Of a stretch of 64,000 nt of DNA, positions 46,588-58,740 are shown in pieces. Within the stretch, counting starts at the first letter, position 1. Each line of letters begins with the position of its first letter. Origin of the DNA: Erigeron canadensis (lineage: Eukaryota; Streptophyta; Magnoliopsida; Asterales; Asteraceae); NCBI RefSeq assembly GCF_010389155.1, contig NC_057768.1, positions 2,912,501 to 2,976,500 of the forward strand, in the 5' to 3' direction. Position numbers and translations under genes: made by a program. The notes beneath the pieces are model-generated. The model did no database searches and was not told where the DNA came from. It saw only the letters and a list, made by a program, of their open reading frames with translations.

Positions 46588-49500
46588 ATCCATTACCTTT
46601 GTTCAACCTCAAGATCCAACATTCCAAGAGCCAAAGCTAAATATAAATCACCTGAACTTCGTCGTCAAGGCTACTTTCAATATCAGTTGCATTCTGGTGA
46701 TAGAACTGATGAGTTGAAGTTCAATCTTGATGATTTCCGAAGGATCCTAAGGCTTCCTGAAGCAAACTCTAATGAACATGCTGATTATGATACTTTTGAG
46801 TCCAATGAAGAGATGTTTGCTGGTTGATTTCTCTTGGTTATGAAGGTCCTTTAACCAAGACAAAGGATTTCAAATTGAAGAATCTACCAAGATTTGTTAT
46901 ATGTATATTCCATCCTCAGCAACTGCTTATCTCCATACACAAGAGGCATGGACAATCTAACTCAGCCAATGCTATACAACTTCTATGGTGTTGTTTTCAA
47001 CAAGCACTATGACATAGCTCAACTTCTGTGGGACCAGTTGATAGTATTGTTCAATGGCAAAGTATCTGCTCCTAAGAAGTATATTCCATTCATTCGATTT
47101 CTAACAGCAATCATCTACAGTGCAGTCAGACATGATCGAAGCATTCCAAGACTTCAAAACAGCACCCAGTGACTATTCATTTTACAAGTATGTCAGAGAT
47201 TCAGGAGCTGCTGACTATACTTTTCTGATTCCATCATTTTTGTTAGACATGGTTTCTGATTCCGATGATGATAAGAAAGCTTATTTGGACTGGATTAGAA
47301 TAGCTTTGGGACCGGAAAGCCTCTCGGTTCCTACCCAGGCTATACATAGGTTACCAAGTGAGGGGTCAAAGAGAAAAAGAAAAGAGCGTGAGGGTGTATC
47401 CAGTTCCAGTGAGCCCAAGAAAAAGAAACAAAAGGTGAAATGTTCGTGTTAAGATTGAGTAAGCAAGTGCATCAAAAAAGAAGAAGGGGAGATCATCAAA
47501 AGGAAAGAAACTCAAAAGAAAAACTCCTGCTGAACCTTCTTCTCCTACATCTTCTGAGGAGACAATTTCTGTTTCTGGGTCTCCAAAGCCAATATGATCA
47601 CCACCTCCCAAGACAACCAATTTAAGACGATCACCATCAGCCAGAACACCATCACCTCAAAGACCATCATCTTCATCTTCGCCTAAATTGCCTCAAACAC
47701 CTCAAATACCAATTCATCAATCTTCACCTGTTCCAGAAATAATTTCTCCTGTACCACCAACCATGGAACAACCACAACCTCAATCGGTTTCATCTCAAAT
47801 TCCATCTTCAACCGTACCTTCATCATCATCATTTTTTCGATCCCCTCAACCGACATATACTCAAGGCCAAAAGAAATCTATTCCTGTAAACATCCGAAAA
47901 ACATTCAAGAAATCTCGCTTTGAGTATGATCGATTTCAAGCAACCGAACCAGAAGATGTGAATAATTCAAGTGATGATGCATTTGATTCTGATGATGCAA
48001 ATCAGTTTGCTGATGATGTCATGGACATCTCGGAGGAACAAGGAGGGAATGAGGGAGGGGTTGAAAATACGGAGAGGTTGAGGTCAGGGCTAGGTGAAAG
48101 GTAAAAAGAAAACGTTGGCCTCATTTAGTATCAAACGTCTTTCAACGCCGGGTTCGCCATAGGGTAGAAAATGAGAGCTCCCAACTCTCGCATGTACAAA
48201 CCTCCGCAAGCCATTCGGAAATCTCTCAACAGAATGACGTCTCATTTTCACATGGGCAAAAACCACGTACTCCATTCCATTCTCCTTCAGAGTCTGTGGA
48301 TGTTGAATCACAAGAGACACCTGCCCCTCTCTTGAACTTCGTTTTTGCATGTGTGTCTAGCACATTTAAGACACCGATTGTGATACCCTATGCACATCTA
48401 CGTGATGCTGCCGGAACAAACATAGAGAGATTGGATCTTGTGCCCTCTCGAGGATTATTTGGAAGTCCTTCCATTGCTAACATCACGCCAGCTTTGAACG
48501 AAGGTGCCCTAGTAGCTAGATCAGCTGTGCGACAGTTTGAATTCTTACGAGCTCATTCTGTTGCGTCAACTTTTCGTGCTTTGGGTATAACGGTAAGTCT
48601 AAGTGACACCGGTGTTATTTACATCCATTTTCCACAAGATTCTGGTTGCGAAGCCGAATCATCAACTGTTGTTCATACTCCTAAACCAACAGGAAATCCT
48701 GAGACAGTCATGATGTCTTCAAGTCACTCGGTAGAATCACTTGAGACTACTGATGTGCCAGTTTCTGATATTCCATTACCACCCGAGGCTCAAAGATTAA
48801 TCACTCATTTTGTCGAAGGTGTTGTAGAAGGTCAAAGAAGTGAGTTACTTGTTTCACGAAACATCATCACCGGTAAACTTCCCGCCTCAGAAACAAGATC
48901 ACCATTACCTAGATTGCGTACTGGAGGTACTTTACGCATTGGTACTCCAGTAGCTACTCCAACACCATCCCGAACAACAACAACACCTCAAACAATTCCA
49001 ACAACAACAACAACAACAATTCCAACAACAACAACAACAATAATTCTAACAACAACAACTACAACAACAATACCACCAACACCAAGACCACAATCATTTC
49101 CAGATACGAATTCACCACATCATTCCTCCAGTTCTTCTTCTGAATCTGACGCTGAATACTTAAGTGATTGCTCCCCGAACAGGATTGCTACCAGTGTTTT
49201 ATCAACCGACACTCTTATTGTTGCACGTATGAATCGGTTAAGATCTGAAGAACCACGTCTTTCATCACATAAAAGATAAAATTTTCATTCACTTCTTGCA
49301 TATTTGTCAGCCAGATGTACTCAAATTGAAAAACAAGCTGAAATTGAAGCTCTTCAAAAGCAAGTGCAAGAGCTTGACCAACAATGAAGACTTGCTAATA
49401 TCTCAAGGCGTCGAGATGATCAAGATCCTGATGATCACCCCGAGGGGAGAATATTAGAGAGGGTCAAGATACACAAGAACAAGTTGGTCAAGAAATTGCT

Positions 49501-51118
49501 CAAGAAGTTGTTTAAGAAGAAAACCAAAATCAAGGAGGAGCTCAAAATCAAGAACTGGCTGAACAATTAAGACATACAAATCTAAGGGAGCTAGAACAAG
49601 AAGTTGAAAGTTAAGCTCAAGATTCGGATGACTTACCTCCACTTGTCAGACACATTTCTCACTATTACTCTACAACGTCAAGTTCTGATAAGTCAAGTGA
49701 TCCTGATCCATTTCAGCCAGGAAATGATACTGATGATGATTCTGATTCTGATAATCCTGATGATGCTCCAAATAGAGAAGCTGTTTCTCAATCTCAGCAA
49801 GAATATGGAAAAGACATTTTTTAAGAAATAGTCTATCACCTCAGAAATGCAGATAATCTTGAGACTCCCAATGAACTTGGTCAAGGAGTGAGACACCCAA
49901 GGATCTCAAAAGATAAAATCTGGCAGATCATTGAGGGTTACTTTGCCGAGAATTATGAACAGATCTTGGATTTGAGCACAAGACCTGAAGAGATTGTATG
50001 CAGAGCAAGATTCCTTGAAGAAAGAGCCTTTCAAATCTATTGCTCATCAGATGAAAGACTCAACATGACCTTGAACCGATTAAGAGCATTTTTTATTTAG
50101 ACATCAAGGTCAAAGAGATGCATACATGGAGCTGATGAATGCAGAAAGTTCTATAAGAGCTGAATGGTGGTATCAGCAATTTCAAATATCAATCACTAAA
50201 GTCCTTCAGTTGTTTGCTCCTCTCAAAAACAACAATCTCAGACTTGTTCGTTTCAAAGTTTGCCGAGCTGATGGCAATGTCTATGTTGTTCAAAAAGAAT
50301 CTTTTCAACACATGACGATCTCAGACATACTTTACCTCTACAATCAATATGCTTATCTGATTATCAAGACTCCATATCAACTCTTAGCCTATGAAGCATT
50401 GAAAAGTCATATTCAAGCTTTGATCAGATTTTATGAGTTCAATGATTTCCAAATTGGCTTAGAAAGAAGAACTAGCAGAATTAATCTTACAAGACCAAAT
50501 CAAAGAGCCGGAGGTTATGAGCTAGATTCTTTTCAGATTGGAGATCCGATTGAAGACTTGGATGGATTCGTCTTCATCAATCGACTTAAGAGAAAGATCT
50601 TCATTCATGCCTTTGAGTTTCCAAAATATTCAGATGGTACTTTGAAATATTGCCAATCCATTCTGAGTGCAATAGATGAAGATTCTGACAATGAAGAGGA
50701 TGAAAACATCAAGTCTTAGAGAGAAGATCATATAAGACGTATCAGAGATACTCTCAATATGCGTCAAAGGATTAGAGATCTCATTGTCACAAGAACTCCT
50801 AAGCCCAAAGAAGGAATCATTCACACCAAGACAGGTTCATGGGTTCTTTGGAATCCTAGCCATGAACGTGGTCCTCATAACATTCCTCTTGTGAACTTCC
50901 AAGATAATATCAAGTTACCAGATGAACGTCCTAAAGGTGATAATTGGCACTTCATTCCGAAGAAGTATTGGAACGATACGTGGAATAGCTACAAGAAGAG
51001 AGCCTTCTGGAGTTCAAAGATCGACAAGCCATCAACCTCAAATGCTGCTCAAAGATACAAGAAGAAAAAGAACAAGCAAAGACGAGCAAACAAGAGAAGG
51101 AGACAACAAAGGAAGTGA
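46588..51118 (+). pseudogene. Long gag-like polyprotein frame, broken into pieces
   Basis: The plus strand carries a chain of open pieces in shifting frames. The first has LKFNLDDFRRILRLPE and ISLGYEGPLTKTKDF. The next (46894-47172) has TRGMDNLTQPMLYNFYGVVF and KKYIPFIRFLTAIIYSAVR, wording I associate with gag-like proteins of Asteraceae retroelements. A Lys-rich patch (KRKRKERE) follows, then a Pro/Ser/Thr/Gln-rich stretch (47641-47900) and acidic runs. The largest open piece (48296-49279, 327 codons) includes a poly-Thr tract. The C-terminal pieces (49888-50100, 50126-50719, 50759-51118) have ILDLSTRPEEIVCRARFLEE and a basic tail (KKKKNKQRRANKRRRQQRK). No protease, integrase or RT motif is seen. 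At least five frame breaks make it a decayed or frameshifted gag. Confidence 0.6.
48296..49279 (+). CDS. Largest intact piece of the gag-like frame (327 codons)
   Basis: Open from ATG 48296 to TAA 49279. The N-terminal half includes TPIVIPYAHLRDAAGTNIER and LRAHSVASTFRALGITVSLS. The C-terminal third is low-complexity: Thr/Pro-rich from an (ACA)n-like microsatellite at about 48965-49075, then Ser-rich with acidic residues (SSSSSSESDAEYLSD). The ATG may be internal to a longer ancestral frame, because the preceding frame (ending about 48104) is adjacent. Function unknown. Confidence 0.4.
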   Translation: MDVESQETPAPLLNFVFACVSSTFKTPIVIPYAHLRDAAGTNIERLDLVPSRGLFGSPSIANITPALNEGALVARSAVRQFEFLRAHSVASTFRALGITVSLSDTGVIYIHFPQDSGCEAESSTVVHTPKPTGNPETVMMSSSHSVESLETTDVPVSDIPLPPEAQRLITHFVEGVVEGQRSELLVSRNIITGKLPASETRSPLPRLRTGGTLRIGTPVATPTPSRTTTTPQTIPTTTTTTIPTTTTTIILTTTTTTTIPPTPRPQSFPDTNSPHHSSSSSSESDAEYLSDCSPNRIATSVLSTDTLIVARMNRLRSEEPRLSSHKR

Positions 51119-51140
51119 TGTTGGACAACCAAGCACTAAC

Positions 51141-51401
51141 GGGGAGAATGTTAGGAATAAAATAGTGCTTAGTTGTATTTCTATATATTGTATTTTATGT
51201 ACTTATTGAAAGGTTGAGGGGGAGCTTTGTAATATACTTAGAGTATAAATACCCCTCAAGCCTTAACACTTTTAAGAAGCTTGTAACACTTTTCCTGATC
51301 AATCAATCAAGCTTTCCACACACACACCTTTCTCTCTCAAGAACACACAATAACACACACACTTCCACCATTGTTGATCACCTTACCTCCACATCGTAAC
51401 A
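51141..51401 (+). repeat. Polypurine tract and 3' LTR of the gag-like element
   Basis: GGGGAGAA (51141-51148) immediately precedes TGTTAGGAATAAAATAG, and the LTR runs to ATCGTAACA at 51401 (253 bp, TG...CA). It has a TATA box TATAAATA (51244-51251) and a CA-rich end. The short LTR and PPT style fit a Ty1/Copia-type element. No matching 5' LTR lies in the window, so the element is 5'-truncated or its left LTR is unrecognisable. Confidence 0.65.
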
Positions 51402-51406
51402 CGAAT

Positions 51407-51942
51407 CAAAACTTGTTTCTACAGAACTTTTTGCCTTATTTTGTTCCTTAAATTTTCAGGATTTTAATTTTAAATTTTCTTGCTTATAAATTAGATATAG
51501 TATCTTGCAGTATATATTGTTACAGAAGTGATGATGCATAATCTGAATATAAGAACTATAAGACTAGCTTTCTAGTTAGGTGGATATTAAGTCTGAAAAA
51601 TTATGTATGTGTAAAGGACCTTGCCATTGTGATGAATAAAAATGACGTGAGATTGTCTTGTTTATATGCAAGAAAATTATAGATGACTAGTGGGTTTGCA
51701 AGGTCAAATGGGATTGGGACTTGTTAATTTTGATCAGGTCATATAGTGTAGCTTGCAAACACATATTCTATAATTTCAAGTTTCTTATGTGACTTCATGT
51801 GCATATTAGCACTTTGTTTATAAAATGGATGTATCAACATCACTTGAGTGTGTGCATATTTATAACTAGATTTTTCTGGACCAACTAGCATATCCATATG
51901 CAATCATACGTATAAAAATAAATATAAACTATGTCACTATTT
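51407..51942. other. Intergenic spacer between two retroelements
   Basis: No gene or element boundary seen. Confidence 0.5.
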
Positions 51943-52450
51943 CAATGATGACAATGTACCCCTTCGAGTTACAGTACGAAGGATACTTAATACGAAACAC
52001 ATTTGCGAAAAGCAACCTCACGAAGGTACTCAACTCGGACGAACGACCAAAGGATATAAATCCTTTCCAAATACAAACACAATATTTGCCTAGTCCAGAA
52101 TATTCTAATATATCCTCGTAAGGAAACTAGATCGGATAAACATGGTAAATAGAGTTTGACAAGAAGAAGGACTAGGGAAACCCTAACCTTCTCCCCCAAG
52201 GAAATTCCTCCTATAAAAGGAGGAGGAATCCCTCATAAACAAGACAACGATCAATACACACATTCGGAACATCACCGAGTAAACCCTACGATCGAACAAA
52301 AACCCTAACCTAAATCTGAAGTCTAATACAATTTGACTATGACTCTCATACACCTTCGTTGGCGTAAAGGAACACCGTTCCTACCTTCGGGAATCACCAA
52401 CAAACTCTAAAAACCCTTTAGGGTCTTACCTTCGAATAATAAACCTTCTC
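51943..52450 (+). repeat. 5' LTR of a second Tat-like element (right boundary approximate)
   Basis: It begins TGATGACAATGTACCCCTTC, close to the start TGATGACATACCCC of the Tat LTR at 34517 (minus). A TATA box CTATAAAAGGAGGAGG lies at about 52211. CCTTCG and CGAAGG words recur across it (near 51962, 51976, 52021, 52351, 52385, 52431). The end is placed near 52450 because TCGACGTGGTTTGGTGCA resembles the post-LTR sequence of the other Tat element. Its 3' LTR lies outside the window or is lost. Confidence 0.6.
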
Positions 52451-52625
52451 GACGTGGTTTGGTGCACAATCACTTGGATTCATCCGTGAAACAATCGATA
52501 AGAAAAACTCACCATTAAACAACTATACTAATTCACTAAAACCATGTCGACCGCCGGTCAAGAAACTCCAATCGGTACAGCTGTCTCCCAGGGGGTTGGA
52601 GTTTAATCCCCGTCGTTTAGCACAC

Positions 52626-54228
52626 TGATGAGCTAGAAGTTTAATTTATATTTTCTTAACAAGTTTTGAATTTATTTATTACAAGGTTAACTACTCTATT
52701 ACACTCACTCACGGGCAGTGGACCCGTTCATTTATAGTATAACAAATCGGTAAGACCAGGATCGTTCTCAGGTATTATGTTTTAAGAATGCAGTTAGGTG
52801 TAATTCTAAGATTGTTGGGGGTTGTGACCGAGTTGTCACGATGCTTAAACTAATAATAATAAAAGATAATGAATGACTATAATAACTAAACGATACATCT
52901 ACATGGAAACAGTTCACATGCCACATAGATTATCTACCGTATTACTTATAACTATTGAACGACTAATCACGACCAAGCTTTCTATCACGTCCCCCGGTCT
53001 AAGTGGTTAAGATTCCTGTCAAGTCACCTAACCCTTTAATTAAGCTTCCTGTTAAGTCCCCTAATTAAGATTATAAACTAAGTCTGTTTTTAGGACCTAA
53101 CCTTTATACATTAATGGGATTCCTGTTAAGTCACCAAAGCAGTTTGGCTTCCTGTCAAGTCTTCAACCTACTTTAACTAGGTTAAACATAAAAATGGTTC
53201 AACAACTACAAGCAAACAATATCACTACGTAGAAATGATCACATTATCCAAGCAGATACATATTAATTTAGCTACTCATGACAAGACAAATAAACCTAAC
53301 AATCATTAATATAACTGAATCTATACTAACAGATGAACAAGTAAATAAGTCTTGCAAATAAGTATGCTAATGACAATAATAAAAGTAAAGGAAAGAGCAA
53401 ACTAATAAGAGGGAAATCGAAGTCACGTAGTCCGTATCCTTCTTGGCCGCTCCTTCGAATCAACACCACAAACCCTATATAATTTGACCTATTAATAATG
53501 ATTTGAATGATGATTGTTGTTGAGAATTGATGCTTGATCTTCCGGATGATATGGAGGTGTTACGAGGGTTTAGATATGATGAAAATACCCTAGAACGGAC
53601 CCCAAAGTCGCCAGGAGGAAGTGAGTTACGAATCTTACGGTTTAGGGGGTATTTATAGGTTTAATGAGAAACCCTAGATTTGGCCGACCTTCCCAGCGGC
53701 GATGGAGAAGTCCTAGCGGCGCTGGCTAGCTCCCAGCTCCGCTGGTTAATGTTCTAGCTCAGCTGGTTAGCTCCCAGCTCTGCTGGTTGATGTTCCAGCT
53801 CCGCTGGTGATGTTACAGCTTTGCTGGTTGGCTTTAGGATGACTTCTAGCGGCGCTGGAGCTTTATGTGAGTGGTGCTAGTCCTGGAGATAAACATGAAA
53901 GTTGTAGATCTTTCTCTCTCCTTTCCGTGGATAGCTTACTCGTCCGAAACAGAGTCTCTATGAAGAAGTTATGCCCAAAATACTAACACATGGTTGTTTG
54001 TTTCATGTTGGCCTCGAATTCTTCATCTTCCGCTTGCTAGTCTTCGTCCAAAAGTCTTGTGGCTTTGTGTTAAGTTGAGTAGATACGTTTTCCTTCACTT
54101 GTACGCCTTGTGAACCTATCATAACATGGCATTCCATTAAGTACCAAAAGTTCACATTTCTTAACTCATTTAGACATCAAAACACGACCTAATGATATAG
54201 GAAATAATCACAAAATAGACGCTCATCA
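52626..54228 (-). repeat. 3' LTR of the Athila-like element (1603 bp)
   Basis: It contains a minisatellite of TTCCTGTCAAGTC-type words at about 52980-53165 and a palindrome cluster of CCAGCKSCGCTGG type at about 53690-53865. A block follows at about 53895-53983 (GTTGTAGATCTTTCTCTC to AAGTTATGCCCAAAATAC). The same order is found in the right LTR. Confidence 0.82.
53690..53865. repeat. CCAGCGGCGCTGG palindrome cluster in the Athila LTR
   Basis: Around ten variants occur at short spacing: CCCAGCGGCGATGG, CTAGCGGCGCTGG, CCCAGCTCCGCTGG, CTAGCTCAGCTGG, CCAGCTCCGCTGG, CTAGCGGCGCTGG. The right LTR has the matching cluster at about 60805-60978. Most differences keep at least part of the pairing. Confidence 0.8.
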
Positions 54229-54705
54229 TATACCCCCACACTTAAGTCTTTGCTTGTCCTCAAGCAAATAGTCCAAGAAAATAAATCAATGATGAGTGGA
54301 CAACTTAAGTGTTCCAGTTATTCTACTTCATTAAAACATTTGAAGAAAAGTCATGCAAAATGTTTTGAGAAAGCTTAAGACAAAATGAGAAAGCTATAGC
54401 TAGAGGCAAGATAATTAGTCAATCAAAACCTAAAGTTAACTTTATATTTGTGTTAATACCTCTAAAACCATTCTATACTTCCACTTGTCTTACAGCTTAA
54501 TCTTACTACTTTCTGTTGACTAGTTAAGCACATAATCAAGGTTTGTATAGCAATCAGAATTACTAGCTACTAGCAAGGCATTTATATTTCATTCGTTTGT
54601 ATACTTGTGAGTCGCTACTTAGACATGCTCTCACACTACAGTCATGCTTACTAGCTAGATACTAAAGCAAATATACGATATTATCATCTTTGATAGTTGA
54701 GACAA

Positions 54706-54816
54706 CGGTGACAGGTCGGTGGTTCTCCACGCGCAGAGCGACATAACTCAACTAATAGTTTACATCAAGATAGCGGTGACAGGTTGGTGGTTCCCCACAT
54801 GCAGAGCGACATAACT
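54706..54816 (+). repeat. 43-bp duplicated unit in the Athila interior
   Basis: CGGTGACAGGTYGGTGGTTC, then YCCACRYGCAGAGCGACATAACT, occurs at 54706-54748 and 54774-54816. It lies near the 3' end of the element, before the PPT. Confidence 0.8.
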
Positions 54817-56142
54817 TGATGCGTTTTAGATTTTACTTGGTAATAGTTCTTTGAACCTATTTAATTTACTGATTGCCTTTCTTAAGATTTACTACATTAT
54901 TCATGCAATAGACATTATCAAAGACCCCAGATGACCCATACTCCTACTCCGCATGCAACTAGTTCACATTAAATTGTGTAAGAATTAAGGTGAACCATAC
55001 ATCTAAACTAGTTCCTACACAAGCACGTATAATTATGTCCAATTAATACACCTATACTAATGACTAGAAAGCTCTAATTGCTAGGCATATTATAGTCCGG
55101 TTAAGTGTGCTATGGCAAACATAATCGCATACAATTTCCGTCTAAGCTCTAATCCAGTTAGAAGAATGAACAACCACAAATCTATAGTTAAGCTAACAAT
55201 TCTAACTAACCGTTCATCTACCAAACTAATATCGGTTAATTATCGTCATCTTTTGTCTAATTGCATGATGGTTGTTGAAGATGGCTTTGCGGAGCGACTT
55301 GAATGATGTAGAATCTTCAATGGCTTTCGTCGTCTTCATTTGATGGTGATCCATGGATGCGTTTCCATCTTCTTTTCTTTTTGGTATTTTCAAACTTTTG
55401 GTTTTTTGGATTTTTTGGTTTTTCTGATTTTTTTGGTTTTTTCGGTGATCTTGATGTGCTAACAGAGGTTTGAGTAGCTTCATAAGTGTTGGGTGATTGA
55501 GAGGTGTTAGAAATGTGTTTACAAGGTTTAAAATGAAGTTCGAACTGCTGCTGGAGCTCCCAGCGGCGCCGACAAAGGTTCCAGCGGCACTGCTAATGAA
55601 CCTGCTGCATCCAGCGGCGCTTTAGTGGTCCCAACGGTGCTGGTGAGACTTGTAGCTCAAAATCAAAGTTGTAGTTCTCTCTCTCTCGGTTCCGTGGCCT
55701 GGTCACTCGTCGAAAACGGACATCGGATGAAAAAGTTATGGCCAAAATACCAAGACATCGCCAAACTCTTCATGTCAATCGTTTATCCTCCGCCTTGAGT
55801 GTTGAATCACGAACCGATGTTTCTACATACCGTTACTACACCTCTTTGAGCTCATGTAACCTTCTTCCTTGATGTTCTTCTCCTCGCCACTTGCATAGCT
55901 CATGATTAACCTGTCGTCTGCACATCTAAATCAAAATATCAAAACTGAAAAGACAAACAAAAATAAAAAAACACGATTTCTTGCTTGATCAACTGAAATA
56001 AAACAAGAAGTAATATTATTATTAAACAATGTAACCTAATGCATGAAAGTAAAACACATACATGAGTTGCCTCCCACGAAGTGCTAAATTTACCGAGTCT
56101 TCAGCCGGACTCATTCCCTAAAGGTCATGGTGGGGTCTTAAA

Positions 56143-56156
56143 CCCCCCCCCCCCCC
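56143..56156 (+). repeat. Run of 14 C
   Basis: A homopolymer C tract just 5' (plus strand) of the stop of the minus-strand frame 56664-56161, in the Athila interior. Confidence 0.9.
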
Positions 56157-56160
56157 ACAC

Positions 56161-58740
56161 TTAAAGTGTCGGGCGGTTTACCCAAACCATTTCCTTCACC
56201 TTAACGAAATTCCATTTTAAGATGTCAAAACGATTTTCATTCTTTTCAAATCTTATCTCATAAATCCAACCTTTCATCCTAACATATGAAATTTCAAGAA
56301 TACCCTTATTACACGAAACCTTCAAGTATTTCATGTTAAGACTTATGTCCATCCATTCTAAAGGGTCGGAAGCTGATGGGTTTGGGGCTAGGTATAAAAA
56401 CAAATAATGCATATAATTACTACTAGCCCTAACATTGTTTAACTCAATGCAACTAGAGCTTGAATAGTAATGAGTTAGAGTAAAAGAGCTCCCTGGATAA
56501 CTCGACTTGGGATGCAAATGATGTTGTCCTGTGTCCTCAACTTCAGCTATCAGTAGATCTGTATACCCTTTATCCGGCTCTTTCTTCCGTGCCATGATCC
56601 TCTTGAAAGATATTAGCGGCATTGGCACTCCTACATATAAATCAAAGAAAAACATTTCAACCAATAATAAATAAATTAGGCTCGAATGCTTACATGTTTC
56701 ACGCTTCGTTTGTTGTAGAAAAACGATCCGGATCTGATTAGAAGTCCATTCTAGAGTTAAAACAAACTTAAAACGCGAATCTGTCTGAAACAGGGCTGCC
56801 AGCGTTGTTGGGGGGTCTTCCCAGCTGCGCTAGTTGTTGATCTGTAGCCACCAGCGGCATTGGTAGTCTCCCCAGTGGCGCTGGTTGTTGTTTGGTGGCC
56901 ACGAGCGATGCTCCCCTGTAGTGGGAGTGGCACTGATTCTGTCTGGGGTAGAACGATATTCGATTTTCTTCTTAATTTTTAAGCCTTCAATCTTCGAAAA
57001 CTGGCAATTATTCTCAGGTAAAAATGTAAAATCAAAGAATGGTTTAAAGAATGAGTGAATATCGGATTCACTTTGTTTCGAGACGGCGGCCTTATAGACT
57101 CCACCACGTTTAAAGTGTCGGGAGGTCTAAACTTGAAAAGTGTTAAAACCTCGCCTTGGGCCTTCAATGCCTTCGAATCAATGATTTGTCGATACTTCAC
57201 TCCTAACTCTAAAGCTTCCACTCGTTGCTTTTTCACCATGCTATCTAATTTATCCAAGTACTCATCGTTGAGGAAAGTAGCAAATGCTTCCTCTAACTTC
57301 CTCTTCTTGCTCAATAGACCATCTTGTACTCGAATGCCAGGTGTCACTTTCTTCATGGTTGAAATAATCTTAATTCTCATAGTTGGGGTAGTCACTACTT
57401 CTTCACCCCAAATGATCTCAAACTCGTCTTCCCATTTGGTTTCATCCCAAATGACTTCACCTTCTTCCTCTAACACACATCAACACAGTCACTCCCACTC
57501 TCCTTACTTGACTCGTGCGGTTCCGGATGTGGTATGTGATGGTTGTCTCACCTTGGGGTTGAATCTTCTTGTTTCATCTCAACTTCATCTACATTCGTCT
57601 CATCTTCTTCTTCAAGTGCCTCGTTCTTTGTTAAGGATTCTTCACCTTCGCTCGATTCAACCTCAAGTAGATTGATTTCTCGATTATAAGCGTGTTGGGC
57701 TTCATCGACATTCAGCGGTTGAGCAAGGAATGAATCTTTATGCAAACTTGGGTTGCAGTGGCCACCAGCGGCGCTGGTGGTGGTCACCAAAGGTGCTGGT
57801 TCTTTCGTATCAGCGTCTGATTTGTTGATTTCTTCCATTCCTTATTCGTTTGGCTCCCGTATGACCTGCACTTCACCAATAGTCGACGAAACGATACCCA
57901 CATTAACAAGCTTCATGTTGTTTAGTTCCGGATGTGGTGCTTCACTTTGATTCAACTCCTCTTGCTTTGGGATTGCATGCTCTTGTTTCTCCTCGACTCC
58001 TTGAATGATCGTCCTTCTTCGTTGCTTGAAATAGCCTCATCTTGATTGGTTATGCATTTACTAGCGATATGGGCTTCATAGGCACCTTGAAAATGAGCTG
58101 AAAATGAACTTTCACGAAAATCTGAACTGCTAGCAGCGCTCCCAGCGGCACTGGCTTGAAGGACCGGCGGCGCTGGATGCTCCTGACTGTGTTCAAATTC
58201 CTCGATTTTGCTTGTTTCGCCTTACTCTTGCTCCTTTTCGACTGGGACTGCATCAATGGTTGATGTAACGCTCTTCACTCCTTGATATAGTCGTCTTGCT
58301 TTGCGCTTAGACATATTTTCCATGACGTTATAAGCTTCTTCATTCCATTTCCCGTCGAACATGTAAGGGAAACTGAAGTCCCGATGCAACTCCTTTTTTA
58401 CTAAGTCATCCAAGCCACGATAATATGAAAAAATGAAATCATAAGTCTTTCACTTTTCTTCCTCCAGTCTACATGCCATCCTCTTCATGCGGTCCCAAGC
58501 CTCATTCCATTCTTCGTCCGGTAAGCTTTTGAATCCTTCAATTCTATGCTCCAACCGTCGGTACAATGGTTCATCGTTAGGATCTGGGCTATCGGGATCT
58601 TCAATGTTGCTGGAAAAGTTTCCGTTGAGACATAAACTCCCCAGTGGCGCTGGTGATGCCCACCAGCAATGCTGGTATGTCCGAAACTGCAGCAGATTTT
58701 TCAACTTTGCTCTTTTTGCTTTGCTTCTACTTCTCGACAT
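56161..58740 (-). pseudogene. Series of unrecognised frames in the Athila interior
   Basis: Five minus-strand frames follow the gag remnant: 58740-58450, 58413-58222, 57838-57548, 57476-56979 and 56664-56161. They are hydrophilic and acidic or lysine-rich. Two contain a related Trp-centred motif (EEWNEAWDRMKRMACR and GKWNEEAYNVMENMSKR), suggesting an internally repeated domain. The fourth has KKRKLEEAFATFLNDEYL and EALELGVKYRQIID. Copies of the CCAGCGGCGCTGG palindrome lie inside or between the frames (57762-57780, 58137, 58640). I do not recognise the family, and no RT or integrase signature is present. They may be pieces of one accessory polyprotein. Confidence 0.4.

Noticed and set aside
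57055..57675. 206-codon plus-strand frame
   Set aside because: Antisense to the minus-strand frames of the Athila-like element; no family motif and wrong strand for the element.
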